The notes under the pieces: generated by a model
Told to the model about the DNA's origin: nothing
Databases searched by the model: none
What the model saw: the letters and a program-made list of their open reading frames with translations, nothing else
DNA from: CAVQGM01 sp963712065
GTDB lineage: Bacteria; Actinomycetota; Acidimicrobiia; Acidimicrobiales; Acidimicrobilacustridaceae
Assembly: GCA_963712065.1 (NCBI GenBank)
Contig: CAVQGM010000001.1
Span: 186,001 to 250,000, forward strand
DNA length: 64,000 bases
Direction of reading: 5' to 3'
Shown here: positions 16,314 to 24,139 of the stretch, in pieces
Layout of the letters: every line of letters begins with the position of its first letter
Position numbering within the stretch: position 1 is the stretch's first letter
Translations under genes and position numbers: made by a program

Positions 16314-17794
16314 CCACGACGCGTCCCCGGGTGACCCGTCGGCGCGAGGACCGCGTGCTCGCCGATCGCTCGCGGGTCGTCACCACGCTGTTCGTCCCCG
16401 GCCAGGAGGGGTTCGACCACGAGGAGTCGAGGTCGGCGATGGTCCTCCGACGCATCCTCGCCCTGACCGAGGACGAGGTGTTCACCACGATCGCCGAGGT
16501 GAACGCCCGCTTCGACGGGCGCCATCGCGAGCTGACCGCCACGTTCCTCCGTCACGCGGGCGAGTTGGCGGACCGCCTCGGCCCCGATCTCCAGCTCTCG
16601 GAGGAACGACGTCTCCTGCTCGGCGCCACGTTCACGAGCGAGTACGCCCTGGAGGGTGCGGCGGTGTGCAACCCGAGCATCGTCGCCCACCCCGACCAGT
16701 CGGGCACCCCTGCCGGCGGACTGCGGTTCGTCATGAGCATCCGGGCGATCGGCGAGGGCCACCGGTCCTCGATCGGGTTCCGGACCGGTGTCGTCGACGC
16801 GAGTGGCATCCCGATCCTCGACCCCCGCTCGACGTACGCGTCGACCGGGGGCGCCGCGCCGGTGCTGCTCGACTCGGCGGTGCTGCGCGAGGAGCTCCAG
16901 CGGCTCGGCGGTGCCGGCGAGACCGCCGACTTCGTGCTCGACCCCCTGGGCGACCGTTTCACCCCCGCCGCCATGGAGGAGCGCATCGGCGAGGTCCAGT
17001 CCAACCTGGCCACCCGCCGGTACGGGCGGGAGACCATCCCCCTCCTGCGCGAGGTCGCCGCCCGCAGCTATGCGGTGCGGTTCGCGCCGGACATCCCCCT
17101 CGACGAGCGGGTGCTGCTACCGGCGATGGGCGCCGAGAGCCACGGGATGGAGGACGCCCGTTTCGTGCACTTCACCGAGACCGACGGCTCGTGTTGCCAC
17201 TTCGCCACCTACACCGCCTACGACGGCAGCGACATCGTCCAGCAGGTCATGCGCACCACCGACTTCACGACGTTCACCTCCTCACCGCTGTCCGGGCCGG
17301 CGGCGGCGAACAAGGGCCTGGCCCTCTTCCCCCGCCGGATCGGCGGTCGGTTCGCCGCGCTCGTCCGCTCGGACCGCGAGAGCAACATGGTCGCCTTCTC
17401 CGACGAGGTGGACGTGTGGCTCGAGGCCACCCCGTGCCAGCGCCCGTCGCGCCCGTGGGAGGTGGTCCAGCTCGGCAACTGCGGCTCGCCGATCGAGACC
17501 CGGGCCGGCTGGCTGGTGTTGACCCACGCCGTCGGACCGATGCGCACCTACCGCATCGGGGCCATCCTCCTCGACCTCGACGATCCCACCCGTGTCCTCG
17601 GACAGCTCCGCGAACCGCTGCTCGCCCCCGATGCCGACGAGCGCGAAGGCTACGTCCCGAACGTCGTCTACTCCTGCGGGGCGCTCGTGCACGCCGGCAC
17701 CCTCGTCCTCCCCTACGGCATCGGCGACGCCGCCATCGGCATGGCCACCGCGTCGCTGTCCGACGTCCTCGACGCCATGGAGCCCGCGGCCTGA
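16310..17794 (+). CDS. Glycoside hydrolase family 130 protein (beta-mannoside phosphorylase type)
   Basis: 494 residues with the five-bladed propeller pattern of GH130. CNPSIVAHPD and the strand VMSIRAIGEGHRSSIGFRTG lie in the first half. HGMEDARFVHF is in the position of the catalytic and phosphate-binding region. SNMVAFSDEVDVW, GNCGSPIETRAGWLVLTHAVG and YGIGDAAIGMAT follow. Family members phosphorolyse beta-mannosides; the exact linkage is unknown. The N-terminal 150 residues are an extra helical domain seen in long GH130 members. GTG start 16310 overlaps the preceding stop (GTGA). Confidence 0.82.
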   Translation: MTTTRPRVTRRREDRVLADRSRVVTTLFVPGQEGFDHEESRSAMVLRRILALTEDEVFTTIAEVNARFDGRHRELTATFLRHAGELADRLGPDLQLSEERRLLLGATFTSEYALEGAAVCNPSIVAHPDQSGTPAGGLRFVMSIRAIGEGHRSSIGFRTGVVDASGIPILDPRSTYASTGGAAPVLLDSAVLREELQRLGGAGETADFVLDPLGDRFTPAAMEERIGEVQSNLATRRYGRETIPLLREVAARSYAVRFAPDIPLDERVLLPAMGAESHGMEDARFVHFTETDGSCCHFATYTAYDGSDIVQQVMRTTDFTTFTSSPLSGPAAANKGLALFPRRIGGRFAALVRSDRESNMVAFSDEVDVWLEATPCQRPSRPWEVVQLGNCGSPIETRAGWLVLTHAVGPMRTYRIGAILLDLDDPTRVLGQLREPLLAPDADEREGYVPNVVYSCGALVHAGTLVLPYGIGDAAIGMATASLSDVLDAMEPAA

Positions 17795-17858
17795 GCCGCG
17801 ATCCCTCGCCACCGCCCCACCCTTCCCGGAATCCCCCCACCCAGCACAGGAGCCAACG

Positions 17859-17972
17859 ATGCCTGACAAGTCCCCGCAGAAGCCGGCCGGCAAGAAGCCG
17901 GGCAAGTCCCTCAAGGAGAAGCGCCAGGACAAGCGCCGCAAGCGCGAGCCCCAGATCGGCCTCCGGCCCTGA
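17859..17972 (+). CDS. Small Lys/Arg/Pro-rich basic protein
   Basis: 37 residues starting MPDKSPQKPAGKKPGKSLKE and ending in PQIGLRP. Strongly basic and without hydrophobic segments. An AGGAG site lies at 17848-17852, six bases before the ATG. It sits between GH130 and the second GT4, six bases before the latter's start codon. Similar small basic proteins occur widely in Actinobacteria, but I do not know a function; nucleic-acid or ribosome binding is only a guess. Confidence 0.65.
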   Translation: MPDKSPQKPAGKKPGKSLKEKRQDKRRKREPQIGLRP

Positions 17973-17978
17973 CCGACG

Positions 17979-19001
17979 TTGCGCATCGCCGTCCTCGCGC
18001 CCATCGCCTGGCGGGTCCCACCCCGCCACTACGGGCCGTGGGAGCTGTTCGCCTCGCTCCTCACCGAGGGGCTGGTGGCACGGGGGCACGAGGTGACGCT
18101 CTTCGCGTCGGGTGACTCGGCGACGGCGGCGCAGCTCGTGTCGGCGGTCGCCTCCGGGTGGTCCGAGGACGCGTCCGTCGACCCGAAGGTCGCCGAGTGC
18201 CTCCACATCTCCCAGGCGTTCGAGCGGGCGGACGACTTCGAGGTGATCCACAACGGCTTCGACTTCCTGCCGCTCACCTACTCCGGCCTGGTGGCGACGC
18301 CCGTGGTCACCACGATCCACGGGTTCTCCTCCCCGGCGATCCTGCCGGTGTACGAGAAGTACGACGCGACCACCGCGTACGTGTCGATCAGCGACGCGGA
18401 CCGTCACCCCTCACTCGACTACGTCGCCACCATCCACCACGGCATCGACACCGACGCCTTCGAGCTGGGGGGTGCGTCCGGCGGGTACCTGGCCTGCTTC
18501 GGCCGCATCCACCCCGACAAGGGCATCGTCGAGGCCATCGACACGGCCGAGCGGGCGGGCCTCCCGCTGCGGATCGCCGGCATCGTGCAGGACCGGCAGT
18601 ACTTCGAACGGTTCGTCGAGCCCCGCCTCGACGGTGGCCGCGTCGACTTCGTCGGCCCGGTCGATGCCGAGCACCGGTCGGCGTTCCTCGGCGGCGCCGT
18701 CGCCCTGCTCCACCTCGTCGGCTTCGACGAGCCGTTCGGCTTCAGCGTCGTCGAGGCCATGGCCTGCGGCACACCGGTCATCGCCTTCGCCAGGGGGTCG
18801 ATGCCCGAGCTGATCCAGCCGGGCATCACCGGCTCACTGGTCTCCGACGTCGATGGCGCGGTCGGCGCGGTAGCCCGGGTTGCCGGCTTCGGTCGGACCA
18901 CCATCCGGCGGATCGCCGTCGAGCGGTTCGGTCGCGACCGCATGGTCGACGAGTACGTGAGGGTCTACGAGCAGCTGGTGGAGGACCTGAACCGGACCTG
19001 A
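17979..19001 (+). CDS. Glycosyltransferase family 4
   Basis: 340 residues. RIAVLAPIAWRVPPRHYGPWE at the start matches the GT4 subgroup close to archaeal/actinobacterial trehalose and lipid glycosyltransferases. IHNGFDFLPL and TIHGFSSP are in the acceptor domain. FGRIHPDKGIVEAIDTA and DEPFGFSVVEAMACGTPVIAF (the EX7E motif) form the nucleotide-sugar site. TTG 17979 is the only in-frame start at the right place. It closes the glycan cluster. Cytoplasmic, probably membrane-associated. Confidence 0.88.
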   Translation: MRIAVLAPIAWRVPPRHYGPWELFASLLTEGLVARGHEVTLFASGDSATAAQLVSAVASGWSEDASVDPKVAECLHISQAFERADDFEVIHNGFDFLPLTYSGLVATPVVTTIHGFSSPAILPVYEKYDATTAYVSISDADRHPSLDYVATIHHGIDTDAFELGGASGGYLACFGRIHPDKGIVEAIDTAERAGLPLRIAGIVQDRQYFERFVEPRLDGGRVDFVGPVDAEHRSAFLGGAVALLHLVGFDEPFGFSVVEAMACGTPVIAFARGSMPELIQPGITGSLVSDVDGAVGAVARVAGFGRTTIRRIAVERFGRDRMVDEYVRVYEQLVEDLNRT

Positions 19002-19018
19002 ACCCCGGCCGGGGTTCC

Positions 19019-19552
19019 TCACCCGGTGAAGCGCGGCCGGCTCGTGGCGGCGACCGCCGGGCCGCTCGTGGTGGCCGTGGTCGCGGTGGCGGTCGTCGGC
19101 GTGGTCACCGTGTCCTGGCACGTGCCGGCGACGAGCTGACCCCGCACCGCACCGTCGGGGAACTCCTCGGTGCCGACGCTCACGTAGTAGCACTCCGGTC
19201 GGGTGACGAGCTCCTCCATGAGGTCTGCCGACACCGGTGTGCAGTAGGGCGTGCCGCCGATGGCCGGCGTGAGGTCGACCACCACCGGTCCGGCCACACC
19301 GGCGGCCCCGGCGTGGATGTGGGCGGCGGTCTCCTCGATCGAGGTGGTGCTGAAGGCGTTGACGCAGACCTCGTTCGACACGATGCCGAGCACGACGGTC
19401 ATGTCGGCCGTGCCGTCAGGGTCGCCGGGGCCGGGCACCTCCTGGGCGCCGTCCATCGAGACCTCGTAGGTGGCCACGTCGCCGGCACCCACCGGTGCCG
19501 CCATCACGAGCACCACCAACCCGACCGTCGCTGCGAGCAGGAGTCTCTTCAT
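19019..19552 (-). CDS. Secreted CHRD domain protein
   Basis: 177 residues. MKRLLLAATVGLVVLVMAAP is a signal peptide ending near VGA. The mature part has the CHRD pattern: YEVSMDGAQEVPGPGD, AHIHAGAAGVAGPVVVDL and VSVGTEEFPDGAVRGQL. Four Cys residues could form two disulfides. The C terminus is a Thr/Ala-rich stalk of about 30 residues. CHRD domains are extracellular and of unknown function. GGGAGGGG lies close upstream of the ATG, and TATGGT (19579-19584, minus strand) could be its -10 box. Convergent with the GT4 gene. Confidence 0.8.
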   Translation of the reverse strand: MKRLLLAATVGLVVLVMAAPVGAGDVATYEVSMDGAQEVPGPGDPDGTADMTVVLGIVSNEVCVNAFSTTSIEETAAHIHAGAAGVAGPVVVDLTPAIGGTPYCTPVSADLMEELVTRPECYYVSVGTEEFPDGAVRGQLVAGTCQDTVTTPTTATATTATTSGPAVAATSRPRFTG

Positions 19553-19614
19553 GCCGTCCCCTCCCGGTTGTTGTGGCGACCATAACCGGGTCGCGCCCCC
19601 GGCGCGGCCGAACG

Positions 19615-20634
19615 TCAGAGGACCTCGTCGCCGAGGCCCGGGAACACCTTGGCCACCTTGGCCGTGAGGTAGTCGCCGTAGGTGCCCTCGAAGGCGAGCG
19701 GCTCGGCGCCGTCCCAACGCGGCTGCGCCGGTGAGCGCTCGCCGTCCCGGGGCAGCGGCAGCGGCCGGACCTCCGCGTCCCACGACGGGTCGAAGAAGAA
19801 CGGCAACGAGATGCGGTCCCGTCCGCTGCGGTTCCGCACCCGATGGGGCGTCGACCGGTAGCGGCCACCGGTCATGCGCTCCAGCATGTCGCCGAGGTTG
19901 CAGACGAACGAGTCCTCGATGGGTGGGGCCTCGACCCAGCCCGACGGGGTGTGGGCCTCGAGGCCGCCGTGGCCGTCCTGGGCGACGATGGTGAGCAGCC
20001 CGTAGTCGGTGTGCTCACCGACCCCCCATGCGTCGTCGGCGTCCGGCGCGGCCGGATACCGGAAGATGCGGAACAGCACCACCGGGTCGGCGGTGAGGTG
20101 CCGGGCGAACCAGTCGGCCCCGAGCCCGAGGCCCCGGGCGAGCCCGGCCACGAGGAGACGACCGAGCCCGCTCATGGCGGCCATGTGGTCGAGCACCGCG
20201 TCCCGCAGCTCGGCCGGTCGGGCCGGGAACAGGTTCGGCCCGTGGAGCGGGAGGCCGGCCAGGACCCGGGGATCGTCGGCGGGCAGCTCGACGCCGAAGT
20301 ACAGGCCCTCCTTGCGGTCGGGTACGCCCGACGTCAGCTCGCCCCCGACCGGGAACCAGCCCCGCCATGCCCGTCCGCCGCGAACCATGGCGACCTCGGC
20401 CTTCTCGTCGTCGGGCAGCGCGAAGAACTCGCGGGCCAGCTCGACCAGTCGGGCGGTCGCCGACGGGTCGACCCCGTGGCCGACGACGACGAAGAACCCG
20501 TGCCGGCGGCAGGCCTCGTCGAGGGCGGCGGCCACGGCGTCAGCGTCGCCGGTGCCGCCCACGAGGGACGAGACGTCGATGACGGGGAGGGCGCCCACGG
20601 CTCCACCCTGCCCGACGGGCGGACGCGACACCAT
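19615..20634 (-). CDS. 2-oxoglutarate/Fe(II) oxygenase, isopenicillin N synthase family
   Basis: 339 residues. The N-terminal domain reads LPVIDVSSLVGG and CRRHGFFVVVGHGV (DIOX_N type). The catalytic jelly roll has HTDYGLLTIVAQD, which supplies His and Asp of the iron triad, STPHRVRN with the distal His, and RISLPFFFDP with the Arg that binds 2-oxoglutarate. All ligands are present, so it should be active; the substrate is unknown. ATG 20634. It lies 16 bp downstream of the PAP2 gene and 62 bp before the CHRD gene on the same strand. Confidence 0.88.
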   Translation of the reverse strand: MVSRPPVGQGGAVGALPVIDVSSLVGGTGDADAVAAALDEACRRHGFFVVVGHGVDPSATARLVELAREFFALPDDEKAEVAMVRGGRAWRGWFPVGGELTSGVPDRKEGLYFGVELPADDPRVLAGLPLHGPNLFPARPAELRDAVLDHMAAMSGLGRLLVAGLARGLGLGADWFARHLTADPVVLFRIFRYPAAPDADDAWGVGEHTDYGLLTIVAQDGHGGLEAHTPSGWVEAPPIEDSFVCNLGDMLERMTGGRYRSTPHRVRNRSGRDRISLPFFFDPSWDAEVRPLPLPRDGERSPAQPRWDGAEPLAFEGTYGDYLTAKVAKVFPGLGDEVL

Positions 20635-20650
20635 CGCACGGGACCGCGGC

Positions 20651-21415
20651 TCAGTCGCCGCCGACCGGGTCGGCGCGTTCGACGGGCCCGACGGGGACCC
20701 CCACCGCGAGGCGGTAGACCAACCCGACCGCCACGCCCAGCGCCGCGCCTCCCACCGTGTCGAGCGGGAGGTGGGCCCCGTTGTGGATCCGGGCGATCGC
20801 GACGACGGCGGCGAGGCCGTAGGCGACCCAGCGACCGAGCCGGGGGAGGTAGGGCGAGACCACGGTGGCGAGCGCGAAGGCGACGGCGGTGTGGCCGGAC
20901 ACGTACCCGAGTCCGTCGAGGGGCGTGCCGGGGCGGCGCACGATCTGGTCGAGCTCGTCGCCGGGCCGGCCGCGCTCGATGATGTCCTTGACCATCCTGG
21001 CCGCCTGCCAGGCGACCATGCCGACGACGAGCGCGCCGACCACGGGCCGCCACTGACGCCAGGCGACCCAAGCCCCGACGGCCACGACGACGGGACCGAA
21101 GAGGCTGCCGAGCTGCATCGGCGCCCAGAGCACCGGCTCGATCGCCCCGGTGAGGCCGTTCACCCCGTCGAACCAGCGCTCCTCGAAGGAGGGCACGCCT
21201 CGTGAGGCGATCAGCCCGGTGACCACGAGCACGATCAGGGCCGCGACCAACCGCACGACGTCGTCGAGTCGACGCGTCGATGCGCCGGCGATCACCGGTG
21301 CACGATCCGCCACCACCCGAGTGACGGCGGGCCGGCCGGAGAGGAGGGGGACCCGGAGGGTGGCCAACCGGGGCTCATCGGGCTGATCACGCCATGGTGC
21401 GGATGAGGATGGCAT
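20651..21415 (-). CDS. PAP2 family phosphatase, membrane
   Basis: 254 residues from ATG 21415, with about six hydrophobic segments. The three phosphatase motifs are visible: KDIIERGRP (KX6RP), YVSGHTAVAFA (SGH) and ARIHNGAHLPLD (RX5HX3D). Such enzymes dephosphorylate lipid phosphates or undecaprenyl pyrophosphate in the membrane. The start is uncertain: GTG 21463 and ATG 21415 overlap the thiolase 3' end, while GTG 21316 lies after its stop and still leaves all transmembrane segments. Same strand as the ars/thiolase genes. Confidence 0.82.
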   Translation of the reverse strand: MPSSSAPWRDQPDEPRLATLRVPLLSGRPAVTRVVADRAPVIAGASTRRLDDVVRLVAALIVLVVTGLIASRGVPSFEERWFDGVNGLTGAIEPVLWAPMQLGSLFGPVVVAVGAWVAWRQWRPVVGALVVGMVAWQAARMVKDIIERGRPGDELDQIVRRPGTPLDGLGYVSGHTAVAFALATVVSPYLPRLGRWVAYGLAAVVAIARIHNGAHLPLDTVGGAALGVAVGLVYRLAVGVPVGPVERADPVGGD

Positions 21416-22574
21416 CGCCCTGCCCGCCGCCTCCGCAGAGGGCGGCGGCGCCGGTGCCCCCACCGCGGCGGGCGAGCTCGAGGGCGAGGTGGAGGGTGAT
21501 GCGGTTGCCGGACATACCGAGGGGGTGGCCGATGGCGATGGCCCCGCCGTTGACGTTGACGACGTCCATCGACACGCCGAGGTCGTCGGCCGACGCGACG
21601 CCCACCGCGGCGAACGCCTCGTTGATCTCGAACAGGTCGACGTCGGCCACGGTCATGCCGGTGCGGGCGAGCGCGGCCTTGATGGCCCGGGACGGCTGGT
21701 GGAGCAGCGAGGCGTCGGGCCCGGCGACCTGGCCGTACCCGATGATCTCGGCGAGCGGGGTGACCCCGAGCCGTGCGGCGACGTCGGCGGTGGTGACGAT
21801 GGTGGCCGAGGCGCCGTCGCTGATCTGGCTGGCGTTGCCGGCGGTGATGTGGCCGGCCTTGTCGAACGCCGGCCGGAGCCCGGCGAGCGACTCGATGGTG
21901 GTCTCGCCCCGCACGCCTTCGTCGTGGGCGACGACGAGGGCGTCGCCCTTGCGTCGGGGCACGGTCACCGGGACCATCTCGCCCTCGAACAGCCCCGCCT
22001 GCTGGGCGGCGTCGGCGCGTCGATGGGATTCGAGGGCCATGGCGTCCATGTGCTCGCGCTCGACGCCGTGGGCCTGCGAGTACTTCTCGGTGCCCTCGCC
22101 CATCGCGCACTGGTCGAACGCGCAGTACAGGCCGTCGTACATCATCGAGTCGACGATGGTGCCGTCGCCGATGCGGTAGCCGGCTCGGGCACCGGGCAGC
22201 AGGTGGGGGGCGTTGGTCATCGACTCCATGCCGCCGGCCACGACGATCTCGGCGTCACCGGCGCGGATGCGACGGTCGGCCTGGTAGATGGCGTCCATCC
22301 CCGACAGGCACACCTTGTTGACCGTCGTGGCCGGGACGTCCATGGGGATGCCACCGTTGACCGCGGCTTGACGGGCGGTGATCTGGCCGGCGCCGGCCTG
22401 CAGCACGTGGCCCATGTAGGTGTAGTCGACCTGCTCGCCGGACAGGCCGGCCCGTTCGAGCGCGGCGGCGATCGCCATCCCGCCGAGGTCGACGGCCGAG
22501 AACGAGGCGAGCGAGCCCGACAGCTTGCCGATCGGGGTGCGGGCGCCGGCGAGGATGACGAGGGGCGAGGTCAT
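21387..22574 (-). CDS. Acetyl-CoA C-acetyltransferase (thiolase)
   Basis: 395 residues with all catalytic elements. Nucleophile Cys89 is in NKVCLSGMDA; INEAFAAVGV, GGAIAIGHPLGMSG with the His, and LCGGGGQGDA with the second Cys follow. The enzyme condenses or cleaves acetoacetyl-CoA or longer 3-ketoacyl-CoA. AAGGAG lies seven bases upstream. Its ATG overlaps the acr3 stop (ATGA, 22571-22574), so it is the third gene of the ars operon by structure, which is an odd place for a thiolase. Confidence 0.92.
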   Translation of the reverse strand: MTSPLVILAGARTPIGKLSGSLASFSAVDLGGMAIAAALERAGLSGEQVDYTYMGHVLQAGAGQITARQAAVNGGIPMDVPATTVNKVCLSGMDAIYQADRRIRAGDAEIVVAGGMESMTNAPHLLPGARAGYRIGDGTIVDSMMYDGLYCAFDQCAMGEGTEKYSQAHGVEREHMDAMALESHRRADAAQQAGLFEGEMVPVTVPRRKGDALVVAHDEGVRGETTIESLAGLRPAFDKAGHITAGNASQISDGASATIVTTADVAARLGVTPLAEIIGYGQVAGPDASLLHQPSRAIKAALARTGMTVADVDLFEINEAFAAVGVASADDLGVSMDVVNVNGGAIAIGHPLGMSGNRITLHLALELARRGGGTGAAALCGGGGQGDAILIRTMA

Positions 22575-23680
22575 GGGTGGCTCCTTGGATCGGGGGCGAT
22601 GGTGCCGGTGTCGGCGGCATAGAGGCGTCGCTTCGCCCACAGCGAGACGTAGACGAGCGCGACGAGGGCGGGCACCTCGATGAGCGGCCCGATGGTGCCG
22701 GCCAGGGCCTGGCCGGAGGTCACGCCGAACACCGCGATCGACACCGCGATGGCCAGCTCGAAGTTGTTGCCCGCCGCGGTGAACGCCACGGACGCGTTGC
22801 GTTCGTAGGGGAACCGCAGGCGGTAGCCGAGCGCGAACGAGCCGCCCCACATGAGCGCGAAGTAGACGAGCAGGGGCACGGCCACGCGGGCCACGTCGAT
22901 GGGACTGTCGGTGATCTGCTCGCCCTGCAGGGCGAAGAGCACGACGATGGTGAACAGGAGCCCATAGAGCGCGATGGGTCCGATGCGAGGCAGGAAGACC
23001 CGCTCGTACCAGTCGGTGCCCTTGCGGGCCTCGCCGATGGTGCGGGTCAGGAACCCGGCCAGCAGCGGGATGCCGAGGAAGATGAGCACCGACTTGGCGA
23101 TGGCCCACAGCCCGACGTCGAGATCGGCGGTGTCGAGACCGAGCCAGCCGGGGAGCACCGAGAGGTAGAACCAGCCGAGCACGGAGTACATGACGATCTG
23201 GAACAGCGAGTTCACCGCGACCAGCACCGCGGCCAGCTCGCGGCTGCCGCACGCGAGGTCGTTCCAGATCAGGACCATGGCGATGCAGCGGGCCAGCCCG
23301 ACGATGATCAGGCCGGTGCGCAGCTCGGGCAGGTCGGCCAGGAACACCCACGCCAGCGTGAACATCAGGAGCGGCCCGAGCACCCAGTTCAGCAGGAGAG
23401 ACAGGCCGAGGGTGCGGCGGTCGGCGAGCTCGTCGCCGATCCGCGAGTAGCGGACCTTGGCGAGGACCGGGTACATCATCGCCAGCAGCCCGATGGCGAT
23501 CGGCAGCGAGACGGTGTCGACCTTGATCCGCTCGAGGTCGTCGTTGAGGTCGGGGATCCATCGGCCGACCAGCAGCCCGGTGGCCATGGCGACGCCGATC
23601 CAGATGGGCAGGAACCGGTCGAGGACGGGCAGCTTGGCGGCGACGGAGCCGGTCCCGGTGCCCGGGTCGACGGCGGTCAC
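22571..23680 (-). CDS. acr3: ACR3 family arsenite efflux transporter
   Basis: 369 residues, about ten transmembrane helices. The conserved Cys of ACR3 is in GLARCIAMVLIWNDLACG, and AFTAAGNNFELAIAVSIAVFG is the second signature. It would export arsenite (possibly antimonite) driven by the proton gradient. GTG 23680 overlaps the arsR stop by four bases, and its own stop overlaps the thiolase start. Regulation is expected through ArsR at the operator 23947-23962. No arsenate reductase is present nearby. Confidence 0.93.
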   Translation of the reverse strand: MTAVDPGTGTGSVAAKLPVLDRFLPIWIGVAMATGLLVGRWIPDLNDDLERIKVDTVSLPIAIGLLAMMYPVLAKVRYSRIGDELADRRTLGLSLLLNWVLGPLLMFTLAWVFLADLPELRTGLIIVGLARCIAMVLIWNDLACGSRELAAVLVAVNSLFQIVMYSVLGWFYLSVLPGWLGLDTADLDVGLWAIAKSVLIFLGIPLLAGFLTRTIGEARKGTDWYERVFLPRIGPIALYGLLFTIVVLFALQGEQITDSPIDVARVAVPLLVYFALMWGGSFALGYRLRFPYERNASVAFTAAGNNFELAIAVSIAVFGVTSGQALAGTIGPLIEVPALVALVYVSLWAKRRLYAADTGTIAPDPRSHP

Positions 23681-23970
23681 CGGTTCGCCTCCGCCAGATC
23701 GGGCGCGAGGACCTCGGCGAGGGTGGCCAGCGCGCCGGGGTCGAGCGTGTAGTCGACCCAGCGGCCCCGCCGGCGGGCGGTGACGATCCCGGCGTCGCGC
23801 AGCACGCCGAGGTGGTGCGAGAGCAACGGACCCGCGACGTCGATCCGGTCACGCAGCTCGCACACGCACCGTGTGCCGTGGAGCAGCTCCCGGATGACGC
23901 GCAACCGGGTGGGGTCACCGAGCGCCCGGAACCGGGCGGCGCTCAGTTCAACCACGGTTGAATCATCCAC
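23677..23970 (-). CDS. arsR: ArsR family arsenite-responsive repressor
   Basis: 97 residues. Winged helix with FRALGDPTRLRVIREL, the As(III)-binding pair Cys35 and Cys37 in TRCVCELRD, and recognition helix GPLLSHHLGVLRDAG. Typical ArsR length. First gene of arsR-acr3-thiolase. The start is ambiguous: GTG 23970 gives MDDSTVVEL, while an in-frame GTG at 23955 lies inside the palindromic operator. In either case the operator covers the start region, so autorepression is direct. Confidence 0.9.
   Translation of the reverse strand: MDDSTVVELSAARFRALGDPTRLRVIRELLHGTRCVCELRDRIDVAGPLLSHHLGVLRDAGIVTARRRGRWVDYTLDPGALATLAEVLAPDLAEANR
23947..23962. promoter_or_regulatory. Palindromic ArsR-type operator
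   Basis: TTCAACC, two bases, GGTTGAA: a perfect 7-bp inverted repeat at the 5' end of arsR. The TTCAA...TTGAA arms match what is known of ArsR/SmtB operators. It overlaps the first codons of arsR. Confidence 0.65.
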
Positions 23971-24073
23971 CGCGCGAGCATGGCGGACTTCGTGGGAGGG
24001 GCCCAGGGCCCTAGGTCCTCGGCGCGATCACGAGCGGGACGTCCTCCGCGCCGGGGCCGACCAGGACGCGGCA

Positions 24074-24098
24074 GCGCCCCGGGTTGGACCCGGGGCGC
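24074..24098 (-). terminator. Hairpin after nrdJ
   Basis: An 11-bp perfect stem (GCGCCCCGGGT paired with its complement) with a 3-nt loop lies 42 bp downstream of the nrdJ stop and between it and the arsR promoter. There is no U tract, as is common in high-GC actinobacteria. Confidence 0.5.
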
Positions 24099-24139
24099 CT
24101 CGTGTTCATCGACGGCCGACAGGCGCGGCCGATTCCGCC

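Noticed and set aside
18605..18616. CGAACGGTTCG as a LexA box in the GT4 gene
   Set aside because: The spacer between the arms is too short and the site is inside coding sequence.
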